Shown here one piece after another: positions 23,201 to 34,847 of a DNA stretch of 64,000 bases; the first letter of the stretch is position 1, and the number at the start of each line of letters is the position of its first letter. Below the pieces are notes generated by a model. The model was given only the letters and a program-made list of their open reading frames with translations. It had not been told where the DNA came from and did not search any database. The stretch is from positions 248,001 to 312,000 of the forward strand of contig NW_023504014.1 in the NCBI RefSeq assembly GCF_014529535.1, written 5' to 3'. This DNA is from Bradysia coprophila (taxonomy: Eukaryota > Arthropoda > Insecta > Diptera > Sciaridae). The position numbers and the translations under genes are program-made.

Positions 23201-23367
23201 CTAGAGGGGTCACGGACAGACGGACAGACGGACATTTTTTTTTATTGCGGATTCGTTATCTATGAACATAGACAAATGCTTTGCCCTTACCGTCTGCTTC
23301 CAATTCAACATGTTACAAACGGCATATTAATCTTATAAGCCCCCAGTACTTCGTACGGGGCTAAAAA
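20241..23367 (-). mobile_element. satellite-bearing HINE/Helentron-like element, copy A
   Basis: Read on minus, the element starts TTTTTAGCCCCGTACGAAGT (near 23367). It passes a CCGTCTGTCCGTCTGTCCG run and a region of about 250 bp, then a central array of 144-bp units. After the array come GTACTTCGTACGGGCTTTCG, a hairpin AATTGCGCTATGCGCAATT, a GTACGGGGC repeat and a final stem-loop (20251-20272, AGTCG...CGACT). It ends with GTTCTGATG. Copy B at 34848-36577 has the same start, order and end. Subterminal inverted repeats, a central minisatellite and a 3' stem-loop are the layout known for non-autonomous Helentrons (HINE/DINE-1). The assignment is inference, since no Rep/helicase is present. Confidence 0.65.
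20507..22940 (-). repeat. 144-bp tandem array, 16 near-identical units plus one diverged edge unit
   Basis: Unit starts (GGGCCCAAATTTGAAAC) fall at 20651, 20795, 20939 and every 144 bp to 22811. The first unit (20507-20650) is diverged. A few diagnostic sites vary (TCGACACG/TCGCCACG, GATGAG/GATGAC, GATTTA/GATTTT, GAGTAG/GAGTAC) and recombine among units. The pair type at 20939+21083 recurs at 22235+22379, a sign of block duplication. Because 144 is a multiple of 3, GAGTAC variants open 87-codon frames; these are not genes. Confidence 0.92.
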
Positions 23368-23817
23368 CAATTTTGTGTGGGTAAGGACCTTTGCGATCTT
23401 ATGGAATGTTGGTCTGAGCTCCCAATAGGTCTGTAATAGGTCGATGTACGTTCTTAGTTTTTTAGTGCATTTTGGAAAAATTTCTTTTTTGTTAAGGAGG
23501 TGTGTGGGAAATAGATGAGTTATGGAGCTGTGCTCGGATTGAAATGAGTACTTGATGAGCAATTATATGGATATAAGAAATAGCGAATTGTTGACACTTT
23601 AGAGTGCATTGATTGCGTTCTTAAAGTCTTGGCGGATGAGGTGTGAATGTTGATTTCTTTCTTCTTTCTTATTCACAGATAATCGCAAAATGTAACCACA
23701 TCATATGACTATGCAACACCTACTTTAAAGACTTTCAAACAATCAGACACCAGTATTAACTTCGCACACAGCCCATCACAATTTTCGCAGGCTCATCCCA
23801 CATAATGCATAAATAAA
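23368..23817. other. 5' flank of the GT92 gene
   Basis: No gene is seen. The presumed promoter and 5' UTR of the glycosyltransferase gene lie here; no clear TATA box was identified. Confidence 0.4.
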
Positions 23818-26800
23818 ATGGAATATCCGAATAAGATCCTAATGTCTGGAAGTTCGGCTGGCCGAACGAAACGGGGCAAACGCGGGACGTGGAACGAAAA
23901 GAAACGGGCTGGCATGAGTTTTCTCATTGTCATCGCATTCTTTGCCATTTTCGGATTAATTATTTTAACGGAAATTCTAATGATCGATGAGAAAAGTAAG
24001 GCGTCGACGAATGGGATCCGACATGCGGGATACAATCGTTTGGGTGAATCGGCACCGGACTATGATGATGTGAAAGAGGAGTATAGCATTGAAGAGGCAA
24101 TATTTCTCAAAAACAATAGATTCATTAAGGACATTAAGCAAAGTAGAAGTAGGTTGAACACACCAGCTATTCCAGGGCGATTCCGTGACGAATTTACTTT
24201 CAGATATTCAAATATCACTAGCCATTCCAGTTGCACCGGAATCGCCAGGTAATAATAATAATAATGGAGGAGCGATACCTTGGGGTGCACTGCTACCGCA
24301 AAGCATTGAACGTACACTTCCGACATATCCTGTTGATGTTCCTCCGTCGGATGGATCGTGGAAGATTGTTAACGGCACTAGGTTTAAGTTTTTTGTATTT
24401 TCCGCTTTCTACGATCGTCGTGGAGGAAAGTTAATTAGAGTAATTGGTGCTACAAAGACTAGAGGTCCCGAAAAGGTTTGGTGCCGCTTATGGTATCCAA
24501 CCGGACCGCATAATTCAACTTTTAGATCGTCATCTGTGATGGCTAGAGTTAAGGTAAGAGAATGGGCATTCGATGGTTCCGTTCATCCACTTGAAGTAGT
24601 GACAGTTATTGCAAAATTCGTAAAAGGAAAATGTTTTTTGGAACGATGTTTGCAACAACTTCCAAAAGCTGTTACGTTCAATTTAACCGTTTTGTCTCCC
24701 TTCTCGCAGATAATCAGAGAGAACTGGAATCTCAAGTACAGTGCATGTTTTGTACTATGTCCACTTCAAGCACCCGGTCTTGAGATACCATACGCTGTCA
24801 GTATTGTCAGCAAAATTCGTTCGCCACCGGGAAATGTTTTACTGTTACGCAACACCGATCAAGATCCAAGTCTACAAAATCGCACCAATATCAATCAAAT
24901 ACCCGACAAGATTGGCGTCTGCATCAAACCATTCCATTTTAATTATGATTCTGTGAGTCGCCTGGTCTATACCCGCATTGAATTTGTGTTTTACTGTGGG
25001 ACGTCCTTTCCAGGCCTTATATTTATTGGAATTTCTCGAAATGAATTCGTTGCTTGGTGTATCCCATTTCACATTCTACAATCACACGCTCGGACCGAAA
25101 GCTGCTTGCGTTCTGCGCCATTACATGGAAGAAGGTTTGGTGGCGGCTAACAATGCTACACAAGATGGGACTGTTCAGCGTCGTAAGTTCATCATGCCTA
25201 TGATGCCTGTCAGCAGCCCAAAAAAATATATTTATCTTTGATGTTACACAGCCACCATTTCTATATTACCGTGGGACTTGCGAATGCGATCGCAAAAAGA
25301 AATTCGAACGGAAGGTCTGTTTGCGGCATTAAACGATTGCTTATATCGAAGCATGTACAGGTGAGGGACTTTCAAGACATAATTTGGAGGAGACAATTTC
25401 ATGTGTGGGATTACCTTTCAGATTCCAGTACGTCGCTCTAATTGACTTAGATGAATTTATTGTACCTCGACACAACGATACGCTTAAGGATTTGTTGAAG
25501 TAAGTGATCCGCTTCCAGATCTTGTGGTCCTTACTTAGCATCATTGACGTATAAGGTTAATAGAAGCGAACTACAAACCAACTATTCATTGCAGGTGGCT
25601 GTCGCTCAAAGTGAACAATAGAAATACCGGAGCCTATTCGTTTCAGAATGCATTCTTCTATCTTCAATTCGCCGACGATAGTCTTATGTACGAACGGAAC
25701 GTTAGTAATCCCGCTCTGCGTGGTGCACTGATAACGCAACGAAAAACTCGAAGGTACCGTTTTCGATCACTTCCCATACCGAAGCATATTTCAGTTCCCA
25801 ATTAAAACGCTTCCGACAGACGATCGAAACTACATCCGCAGAAGCAACGGTCGAAATACATTTGCAAACCGGAATCGGTTGTGGAAGCTGGAAACCATTT
25901 TGTTTGGGAATTTATACCGGGACGTGGTTCGCTAAATGTTCCGGCTGATGCAGCGATCCTTCATCATTACAGAGTGAGTTTGCTTTTGTTTAAACCGAAG
26001 GGGAAAGCTACGCGAGCAAATCTTGTCCCAACTACTTCCATTTGTAACTGTTACGATGTCTATTGGTAACTATTGACGTCTATTGGTAACTATTGACGTC
26101 TATTGGTAACTATTGACGTCTATTGGTAACTATTGACGTCTATTGGTAACTATTGACGTCTATTGGTAACTATTGACGTCTATTGGTAACTATTGACGTC
26201 TATTGGTAACTATTGACGTCTATTGGTAACTATTGACGTCTATTGGTAACTATTGACGTCTATTGGTAACTATTGACGTCTATTGGTAACTATTGACGTC
26301 TATTGGTAACTATTGACGTCTATTGGTAACTATTGACGTCTACTGGTAACTATTGACGTCTACTGGTAACTATTGACGTCTACTGGTAACTATTGACGTC
26401 TATTGGTAACTATTGACGTCTATTGGTAACTATTGACGTCTACTGGTAACTATTGACGTCTATTGGTAACTATTGACGTCTATTGGTAACTATTGACGTA
26501 TATTGGTAACTATTGACGTCTATTGGTAACTATTGACGTCTACTGGTAACTATTGACGTCTACTGGTAACTATTGACGTCTATTGGTAACTATTGACGTC
26601 TACTGGTAACTATTGACGTCTACTTGTAACTATTGACGTCTACTTGTAACTATTGACGTCTATTGGTAACTATTGACGTCTATTGGTAACTATTGACGTC
26701 TATTGGTAACTATTGACGTCTACTGGTAACTATTAACGTCTACTGGGAACTATTAACGTCTATTGGTAACTATTGACGTCTATTGGTAACTATTGACGTC

Positions 26801-27450
26801 TATTGGTAACTATTGACGTCTATTGGTAACTATTGACGTCTATTGGTAACTATTGACGTCTATATACTAGAGGTTATTGGTACAACTAGCGAACATTCAC
26901 TGTCCCAGTATTTTCCAGCTCCTCGGAACAGTCACCAATAGACGCCAGTAGTCACAAAGAGTCGCCAGTAGTCACAAAGAGCCCCCAGTAGTCATAAAGA
27001 GACGCCAGTAGTCACCGATAGACACCAACCAATACATGTCAATAGACTATTGGTGTCTATTGACATCCATTGGTACCAATAGCAAATGGCACCTGTCCCA
27101 GTATTTGCTTGCGTAGTTTTCCCTCTCAGTTTAACCTTATTTCATTGAATCGTTTCTAAATGGACACATGATTACAAAAAAAAAAGGTTTGTGAATTTGG
27201 CGGAGACGATTGCGTCAAAACTCCGAGCACTGTCGATCGCACCGCTCACAAATATTCGCGTCGACTAACCGATCGAGTGGAAATGATGTACAGCAAATTG
27301 AAAACGTCGTGCAAACTTTTGAATCTGCCGCCAGTTCCGACCAAAGCTCCGACGACCAGAAAGAAAATTTTGAAAATAAAAGATTTGCAGAAACCGATCA
27401 AAGCGAAGAAAGTGGACTCGGCCGATGATGTTAAATCTTCGAAATCTTAA
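23818..27450 (+). CDS. glycosyltransferase family 92 (DUF23) protein, type II membrane protein
   Basis: Nine exons: 23818-24148, 24204-24553, 24710-24952, 25014-25182, 25252-25360, 25422-25499, 25595-25753, 25820-25973 and 27187-27450. All junctions are GT/AG and phases agree, giving 1857 nt and 618 residues. A basic N-terminus precedes a single hydrophobic anchor (about residues 33-53, SFLIVIAFFAIFGLIILTEI), as in Golgi type II glycosyltransferases. GT92 motifs: EKVWCRLWYP, SACFVLCPL, IGVCIKPFHFNYD, LLGVSHFTFYNHTLG, LPWDLRMRSQ, IRTEGLFAALNDCLYRSMYR, YVALIDLDEFIVP (DxD metal site), GAYSFQNAFFYLQF, KYICKPESVVEAGNHFVWEF and AAILHHYR. The family transfers sugars (GT92 galactosyltransferases of nematode N-glycans are the known case); the substrate here is unknown. 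The first donor could be 24143 instead of 24149, which would remove two residues. The last acceptor follows an A-run, which is unusual. The C-terminus is Lys-rich. Confidence 0.88.
26061..26860. repeat. 20-bp minisatellite, 40 units, in the last GT92 intron
   Basis: Exactly 800 bp of TATTGGTAACTATTGACGTC units with a few point variants (TACTGG, TACTTG, TTAACG). A degenerate unit precedes it (26043-26060). Each unit contains TGACGTC, a CRE-like half palindrome. A degenerate related stretch (CCAGTAGTCACAAAGAG type) follows at 26930-27060. It fills most of the 1.2-kb intron 25974-27186. Confidence 0.95.
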
Positions 27451-27900
27451 GTGATAATGTCGCTGTAAATACCAGAAAAAAAACCAACAAAAAATATTCT
27501 TAATCCAAAGCAAAACAGATAACAGAACATGAAGATATTTATAGTGTAGCCAAGACGACAGAAAAAAGAAAATATTTTTTTGTAAAAAGATGAAAATTTC
27601 AAAAAGAATTTGACGCGCTAAAAATAGTTAACTTTAGTGATAACCTAGATTGACTTTCGCGGCCTATCTAAACCGAATAATTTATTTTCCTTGCAATTTG
27701 GCCTAAACGAAGTCTTTGCCGTCATCGCTTCAATTGTTTTCCGTTGTTGATTTATTTTAGTCTAGTTTTTAAGTGGAATAGGCATTTACTTCGACAGTGT
27801 ACTGTGCTGGAAGTGGTGCTCAAAATGGAATTTATATTTTTCTCAAAATGAACATCGACGACAACCTTGATCATGAAACCTTTACACCTATACACCCATT
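27451..27900. other. 3' flank of the GT92 gene
   Basis: Probable 3' UTR and intergenic DNA; AT-rich, no clear gene. Confidence 0.4.
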
Positions 27901-28319
27901 AGTATGGGCTGCTATGTCAGAAAAAGTAGTCTCGCTCGCTGGGGAGTTTTAATGTGTTTTGACGATTGGATGTGATTAAGCGGTCGAAGTCTCAGAACTA
28001 ACTTTTTTTCATGAAGATCTCAACGGATTCTGAAAGGTTGGTTCAATAACTGACACAACTTTTTTGTCTAGGCCGGGTTATGGAAGATTCCCGAAAAAGT
28101 TTCACAAAAACCCGTAAATTTGAGACTGATTTCCTTGGCCATTTCAAAATTAAATTCAACGACTGGAGACGTTTTGGAAAGCTTTTCTCAAACCCTATCA
28201 ACGATAGCTAGCCGAGCTCAGACATATTGAAGGATCGGGACTCTCAGTTCTAGGAAACAATCGAAGGATTTCAACTAATTTTGCTCTAAAAATCGCAAGA
28301 CGATGATGTGAATGATCTG

Positions 28320-28565
28320 CAACTTTGTGACTATTCCTGAATGGATACTAATAAACGACCGATAAATTAATTCAAAACTACCGATAAAAATATTCAAAAC
28401 TACCGATAACTTTTTACCGATAAAAAATGATAAAATACCGATAAATTAATAATTTTACGACTATTGATCGGTCAAATTCCATTTTCTATCGGTAGTTTAT
28501 TACTTTCTATCGGTAGTTCATTATTTTCTATCGGTAGGTCATTGTTTTCTATCGGCAGTTCATCA
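28320..28565. repeat. ACCGATAAA-type repeats, inner left arm
   Basis: About ten CTACCGATA(A/G)AAA units, first in one orientation, then reversed (TTTCTATCGGTAGTT) from about 28468. The matching block is 31536-31830. Confidence 0.8.
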
Positions 28566-28947
28566 CTGGGGCCTTTCTGTTGCGTGATTTTGGACCATTT
28601 TCTTTTCTTTTAAGTGTTTTACGAACATGTGAATCTCTAAATTCTGAACACGAATCAAGAAATTGGAATGTACAGGGTGGTCCGAAAAAGTTGATTTTGG
28701 TCGAATAATCTTATTTTTCCATAAAATCTTCGATTTCGTGTTTTTCTTTCTCGCTTTTTTTAAAACTTTTTTTCATTTTATTTGGTGGATATTTAGTAAA
28801 TGGTGTCTTTCTGACCTTTTCTCTTATTCTACGTAACCTATACCCTAAGTAATATTGAGGAATCAGATCCTTGGGCTGAAAAGTTCCCAGTTTAGCTACC
28901 AAAAAGGGCTACAATGGCTTGCAATGGACGAAAAACGCTTGTGACAG

Positions 28948-29062
28948 GTCCTAATATTTGTCAAAAGTTTCACAAATTTTGACAAATGTTTTACAAATTT
29001 TTAGCAAATTTTTGTGAAACATTTGTCAAAATTTGTGAAACTTTGTGAAACTTTTGACAAAT
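28948..29062. repeat. inverted repeat of TTTGTCAAAAGTTTCACAAA type
   Basis: ATTTGTCAAAAGTTTCACAA at 28948 is mirrored by a reverse-complement stretch ending at 29062. Inner units repeat the same word several times, giving a self-complementary block of about 115 bp inside the foldback. Confidence 0.7.
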
Positions 29063-29310
29063 ATACGCTAGATACGAGTAAATCGATCAAATCCTAAACA
29101 AAAACTGTTCCGAAATGGCTGACCTATGTTCTCAATCAAAAATGTCAATACGTATGAGGTTGATGCTGCAGAACCCCTTACACCTATTTTTGTGGTACAT
29201 CTATGACTAACACTAAATAGAAGTAGACTGACACTACGACGGTCGAACATCAAATTTTGAAGAAAAAAAATCCATTCGAATTGATGTTTGGTACCATAAA
29301 TTTATGGTCC

Positions 29311-29503
29311 TATGGGAGCTAATCTCAACCATATAGAAAGTCTATAGTCAACTAATACAGATCTACTAATGAAACTCAGTAGATGTGTCTTCGGCCAAGG
29401 CCGGGAATATTATAATTTATTGACGCATTGTACATGGTATATATAGGCTGGATCACAGGCTACTTGATGCTTGACAATTCAATGGCAAACTGTGATCACC
29501 ACA
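29311..29503 (-). repeat. 3' LTR of the BEL/Pao-like element
   Basis: 193 bp, identical to 31304-31496. It is preceded (on minus) by the purine run AAAGGGGGAAG. Confidence 0.88.
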
Positions 29504-31303
29504 GATACTTCCCCCTTTGAAGAAATTTTGTTGGTCCAAGTCGATCGTCTGTGTCACGTGGATTTGGGACGAGATTTCACAGCAGGACCATAACTTGTGT
29601 TTGGATAGGGATTTTGATGTGGTGGATTGGTTGGAGCCACGGATGTTCGGGTTTGAGTGATTTCTGAAGTCGCTTGCTTGTCGAGTTGTGTGTCCAAAAC
29701 CATTTGAATGTTGGTAACCGGTGTATGACGTGAGGTACTTTGAAAATTTTGAATCTGTTTCATAGCGGTAGGATCCATAAGGTTACCTAATAGCTGTGAA
29801 AACAGTTGGTTTTTCGAAAGTTTTGTTACTTTGAAATTTTGTGTCTTGATTAGATTGGTGACAATCTAATAAGATTTGATTCGAGAATTCATTATATCGA
29901 ATTTTGGATCTGTTTAAATTTGGGTTTAATTTTGAAACAGATTATCTCGAAAATGATTTTATTTCGGATGAAGATGAATTTTCTCCGATGTTGGAAGATT
30001 GGTTATGTTTCCAACTCTTTATTTAATTTCAAATTAATTCAGATTAAGAGATCGTACAACCTCATAATTTCGTGAAATGACATTGTCCACGGCTTTACCC
30101 GGAAAATGACAAGATGTCATTCATTTAACTGCTATTTTTACAGTTTTTAATGGGCGAAAAATGAAGTGTTGTTGTCTTAAGTCTGATAGACGGTGTTTGG
30201 TGCTTGTCTCATTCTACGTGGAATGTTATTTGAATATATGACAGCACGAAACATTCCGGAATAATTTTAATTTTCTAAATTTTATTCCAATTGTTGTGGA
30301 GCTGTTTTACTGCCATTTAATTTGCAGGAATACGCACTGCACGAAATGTACTTATATTAGATGGTTATAGCTGTCTGTGGTAGCAGACTTTAGGCAGTAT
30401 AATTGTCATGTACATTTCGACTGATATTATATATGTGACTCATTGAACGGTTGTATGTACGTTTGTACGATTCTACGGTCAATGAGTTTTAACCTATTGG
30501 CGCCGGTTTAGTGGTTTAATATCAGATTTTGTAATTTATGTCATTCGTGAACTTGAATTTGTTGTGTGTCAATTCAAGGGTGTTGAATTTATACACGATG
30601 ACTTTTTATTCTTTACGTTCTATGATGGTAAGAACTTGTGAAACTAGTTTACATGGAAAAAGGATGTGTTATCGCACAATGGATAACTCATTGGATCAAT
30701 TTTCATGTATCAAGTATTTTCGATTACAACTTTAAGAAACAAAAAGTTTCAATCCTCGACACGCTTCGGTTTTGCTTAAACGGTTCCGTCGTTTATGAGT
30801 TAATCACGAAAGATTATTCTCAAGACGGATAGGCGTAGAGCTTAATTTTCGAAACGCTGAGCCGGGTGATTGGACTAATTTAGAATTAGCGATTGTTGCA
30901 AATCGTTCTATAATTGTAATGAGGGAATACTTGATTCTTTGGTGTTTGTCAGAAGAATTTTTTGGATGTTTTTTTCCGAAAAATTGTTTTTAATTTTGAA
31001 GTGTTGAATTATTCTTTGAAACTTTTTTTAGAGTTTTGTACGAGAAACGAAAAGACCTTATCTTTTTCACAGTGATGCAACGCACCCATTTTGAGGTGGA
31101 CATCCCAACCGCGTAATCGAGGTTGGTGGAAAGTGTCGTTGATAAGTTTCGATGTATCGTTTTTCGTGAATAATTCTCAGGAAATGGTTTCCTCTGATCA
31201 AACTATTTAGTTTCACTAAACGTTGATTTATAATTTTTATGAAATTGGTTGTTTAACCATATTTCTAGGCCAAAAAATTTTATCACGTCGGGGTCACCAA
31301 TTA

Positions 31304-31496
31304 TATGGGAGCTAATCTCAACCATATAGAAAGTCTATAGTCAACTAATACAGATCTACTAATGAAACTCAGTAGATGTGTCTTCGGCCAAGGCCGGGAA
31401 TATTATAATTTATTGACGCATTGTACATGGTATATATAGGCTGGATCACAGGCTACTTGATGCTTGACAATTCAATGGCAAACTGTGATCACCACA
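31304..31496 (-). repeat. 5' LTR of the BEL/Pao-like element
   Basis: 193 bp, identical to 29311-29503. It is followed (on minus) by the primer-binding site at about 31282-31299. Confidence 0.88.
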
Positions 31497-31529
31497 GTCC
31501 AACGTATACTAATACGTTATTACCTTAAA

Positions 31530-32349
31530 GTACCGATAGAAAATGATGAACTACCGATACAAAATAATGAACTACCGATAAAAAATAATTAATGACCGAT
31601 AGAAAGTATTAAACTACCGATAGAAAATAATGAATTACCGATGGAAAGTAATAAACTACCGATAGAAAATGATAAATGATCGATAAAACGACCAGTTTAT
31701 CGGTACTTTAGTACTTTTTATCGGTAAAAAGTTATCGGTAGTTTTGAATATTTTTATCGGTACTTGGGAATTTCGCTATCGGTCATTTATTATTTTTTAT
31801 CGGTAGTTTTGAATTAATTTATCGGTAGAATATAATATCCCTTCCTGAATCTTCCCACACGCATCCAAAAGCTAGAACTGTAAGATAGCAAGCTTGTACA
31901 TCATTATTTCATAGTTTGCTCTGGACTTGGGGAAAGATTGATATGTCTAAAGGTCAGTTCCCAGAATTCCATCACTCCAGAAGATCTGTCTTTTTCTATT
32001 TCTGGAACTCATAGTTCTTTTTAACAGTTTTTTTTACTCTCTTCTGAATTTAGGAAGTCTTTGAGGTCTTTAGGGGCTACTTCCTAGACTTCTAGAGTTC
32101 CTAACGGTCCATCCACGTTTCCATTTGTTTTCTTCAGCTCTTTTCTGAACGTTTCAGAATCCGTTGAGATCATCTAAAAAATATTGAATTTGACGGAGAT
32201 ATCTGGGTTTTAAGTATTAGAGAAAAACAGGTTTCTACCGGTTCATTAGACAAAAAAAATCTTTCGGAAACTTTGACCCCTCAATCACATCCAACCGTCA
32301 AAATACATAAACACTCCCTAGCGACCGAGATGACATACCAGCCCGGACT
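31530..32349. repeat. right arm of the large foldback
   Basis: Inverted, diverged copy of 27901-28565. It begins with ACCGATAGAAA-type units and ends CAGCCCGGACTA. Confidence 0.65.
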
Positions 32350-34416
32350 ACATACCAAACACTGTTAAGAGAGAGTAACGCAGATGAGTCTCTTCACCGT
32401 ATAATCATCGGAAAGCATATTTCAGAGACCAATTGATAAAAAGTACAAAAAAATAGTTGAGGTAAAGTCTGTATTGGCATCAGCTCACACATTCATTTGC
32501 CCATCCGGTTTTTAAACAAATAAAGGAATGGAATTCGTGACGGAAGCTTCAAACATTAGGACGACTTCAAATACGCTATTAGGGCGCTATGAAAATCGAG
32601 ATTTTGAACTGGTCTCTTCCTTTTGTCGCAATCCAATATATTTTTCAATTTTGCTTGAATTTTAGTAAGCATTTTCTTACAATTCGCACGAAAACGAAAC
32701 GATACGAAACGAAAAGAACGCGAACCTTTAGAAACAGCGAATCATGCGTTATCGACAACAATCGACAAAACTAAGCAACGGCTAATCTGGCTTTATGTAG
32801 CAAAATGAATGTTAAAACAAATGAAGTGAAAGAATTTGCGTGGAAGACTACCCGATACGTTTAGCAAAGAAGTAACAGATTCGATGATTGTAATGGGATG
32901 AGCTTGTCGTTTCTTAAAAAACGTGCAATGAACAGTGCCTGCATATGGACGAAAAGAGCGATTGATTTACATTTGATGCTTATTTAAAAATTGCCATCGA
33001 CCCTAAGTTAAGGAATGGATAGAAATACTCGTGGAGTTTCCACATTTTCGTCTAACAAATGAAATTCTAGATTCCATATTTTAGTTTCTTTGTAGGTCAC
33101 GAGAGCGTATGTGCCTAACAAAATACCGAAAACACTTGATAAACGAAACTTTTGTGTAAACAATTTGAAACCGCAACAACCCAAAAGTTATCAAATATGT
33201 CGAGATCCACTTTTCCGCAAGAGTTCCAACGATTTTGTCAAGATGACAAAAAAAAATGGGAGATGTGAATTCTTCTATCTTTTCTTGTGTCTCCTTTGCG
33301 CTGATGAGTTCGCTCTACTTCAGTTTTGCGGAACAAGGCTTAAGAGTCAAAACTCTAGATTCAAGAAAGAATCACAGTTTTCCACGCTCTATCGTCTCCA
33401 GCAAGTGGTATTCGTTCGCTACAGAAACTCAGGCGTCGGTTGATAAATGATTTTTCAGATTTTGAAAATTTACCATGAGCGAACCGCTGAGTTATATATT
33501 GGAGGAGAATCAAAACACTTGGGCTAGTAACTTCCAATTTACGCATTTACGTAGATTCACTGTGGGTGCAGCTGATATAGACGTTACATCAACACACACT
33601 TTTAGATGGTTTCTCTCATTCTTTAACTATTTTCCTTCCTTTTTAAACGGACTACAGATTTTTGAATGGAACGTCAACAATTTTTATTTTTCCCAAATCC
33701 CCTTTGATAAGCATATCACATTTTAGTGACACAAAATGAATAACTTTTTAAACAAAAAAATAAAAAATAAAGAGAGACAACACCTAAGAATCATTTATAA
33801 TTTGGAATTTTTGCTACATGATTTATTAGCATTAAAATATACCTACACCGTGTAATGGGATTAGTAAATTTACGAATTAAATACCAAATCTATGAAATAA
33901 GCAAACCAAAGGAATAAATGTTTAAATCGCCGAAATGGGAATATTAAAAAAATGTATTAAAAGCATTGGAATAAAACGAAATAAAACATGGAAAATATTT
34001 ATGGTTGTGTTCGTGGATACGTAGAGAAATTTGTCGGAAATGAAAAATATTTTAACATTTTCAAAAATCAAAAAATGGTTAACAACATCCAAAGGATACT
34101 AACAATAGAGAAAAACAAACGCAGCAGAAATGTGAACCGAAGAAGAAAGAAAATTTATTTTTTAATTGGTGAGAATGCAACCATAAAATGATCTCAACAA
34201 TGAAAACAAGCTCATAAAATTACGATATTAATGGTGATGGTTGTAGTCGTAAGAGATGAAAATATAAATTTAGAAATAAAGGCGTAATTCATTATAATAA
34301 CTTCCCTGACTTTAATTTACTTACCCCACATCGTGCGCTAACAGAATGCACTTCTGAAATAAAAAGACGAGGAAACTGGTGATTGCTGCAGCGGATGTAT
34401 ACCATGGGATGAACAA
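32350..34416. other. intergenic, no supported gene
   Basis: A dispersed GAAGTAnnAGATT pair lies at 32790-32900, preceded by TATGTAGCAAAATGAATGTT. Frames around 33111-33726 overlap in several phases without splice or family support and are not called. Confidence 0.45.
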
Positions 34417-34847
34417 TAGGGGTGATCGATTTCGCGGGACGCGAAAGAAACCGGTCCATAGAATCCCATAGAATCCGAAAAATCCATTATCAGACTTTGG
34501 TCCGGAACAACTTCAGGTAGCAATAAATCGATTACTGAAAATTTGCTAGTAGGGGCACATTGGACCATTCTCGCCTTTACGAAAAAAAAGCTTTACGATA
34601 TTTTTGTCCGGTTTTTTGTTTTTTCTACTCTATAGGAGTCCAAGATATAATAATAAAATAAAAAGAAAATAAGAAAAGTGAAAACCTGACTTTGGCATGT
34701 AGCCAAAGTTCGCCGACGTCGATTTTCAGAGAAAATTGGAAACTTCAATAATTCAAAATTACATTACAAAATCGGACGATTTTGTGTTGTGATGGCTCAT
34801 TTGAAAGGTAGTTAGATATTTATTGCTGAGAAAAAAAGATTTTGGAA

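Larger units (their letters stand above)
29311..31496 (-). mobile_element. non-autonomous LTR retrotransposon (BEL/Pao-like), recent
   Basis: Two 193-bp LTRs (31304-31496 as 5' LTR and 29311-29503 as 3' LTR on minus) appear identical base for base. The 4-bp duplication GTCC flanks the element (29307-29310 and 31497-31500). On minus, the LTR starts TGTGGTGATC and carries TATATATA and AATAAA. Just inside the 5' LTR, TGGTGACCCCGACGTGAT is a typical primer-binding site of insect LTR elements. Just before the 3' LTR, AAAGGGGGAAG is a polypurine tract. The interior (about 1.8 kb) has no RT, integrase or protease. A 74-codon minus frame (29778-29554) may be a gag remnant. Identical LTRs mean a young insertion moved in trans. 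Confidence 0.85.
27901..32349. mobile_element. large foldback element, about 650-800-bp diverged arms, interrupted by an LTR element
   Basis: The left arm (about 27901-28565) and right arm (about 31530-32349) are inverted copies. Shared pieces include TAGTnnGGGCTGnTATGTCA at the outer ends, a TTGGATGTGATT block and GATCTCAACGGATTCTGAAA. At the inner ends there are many ACCGATAAA/TTTATCGGT units. The arms differ by substitutions and indels, so the element is old. The inner part (28566-29306) holds a hairpin. A BEL/Pao-like element sits at 29311-31496. No target duplication was found for the outer ends. Confidence 0.65.

Noticed and set aside
26061..26860. CRISPR-like regular array
   Set aside because: Units are head-to-tail with no unique spacers, and the context is a eukaryotic intron; it is a minisatellite.
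33111..33726. Overlapping frames of 60-110 codons
   Set aside because: Several phases are open at once, with no family motif and no consistent splice structure.
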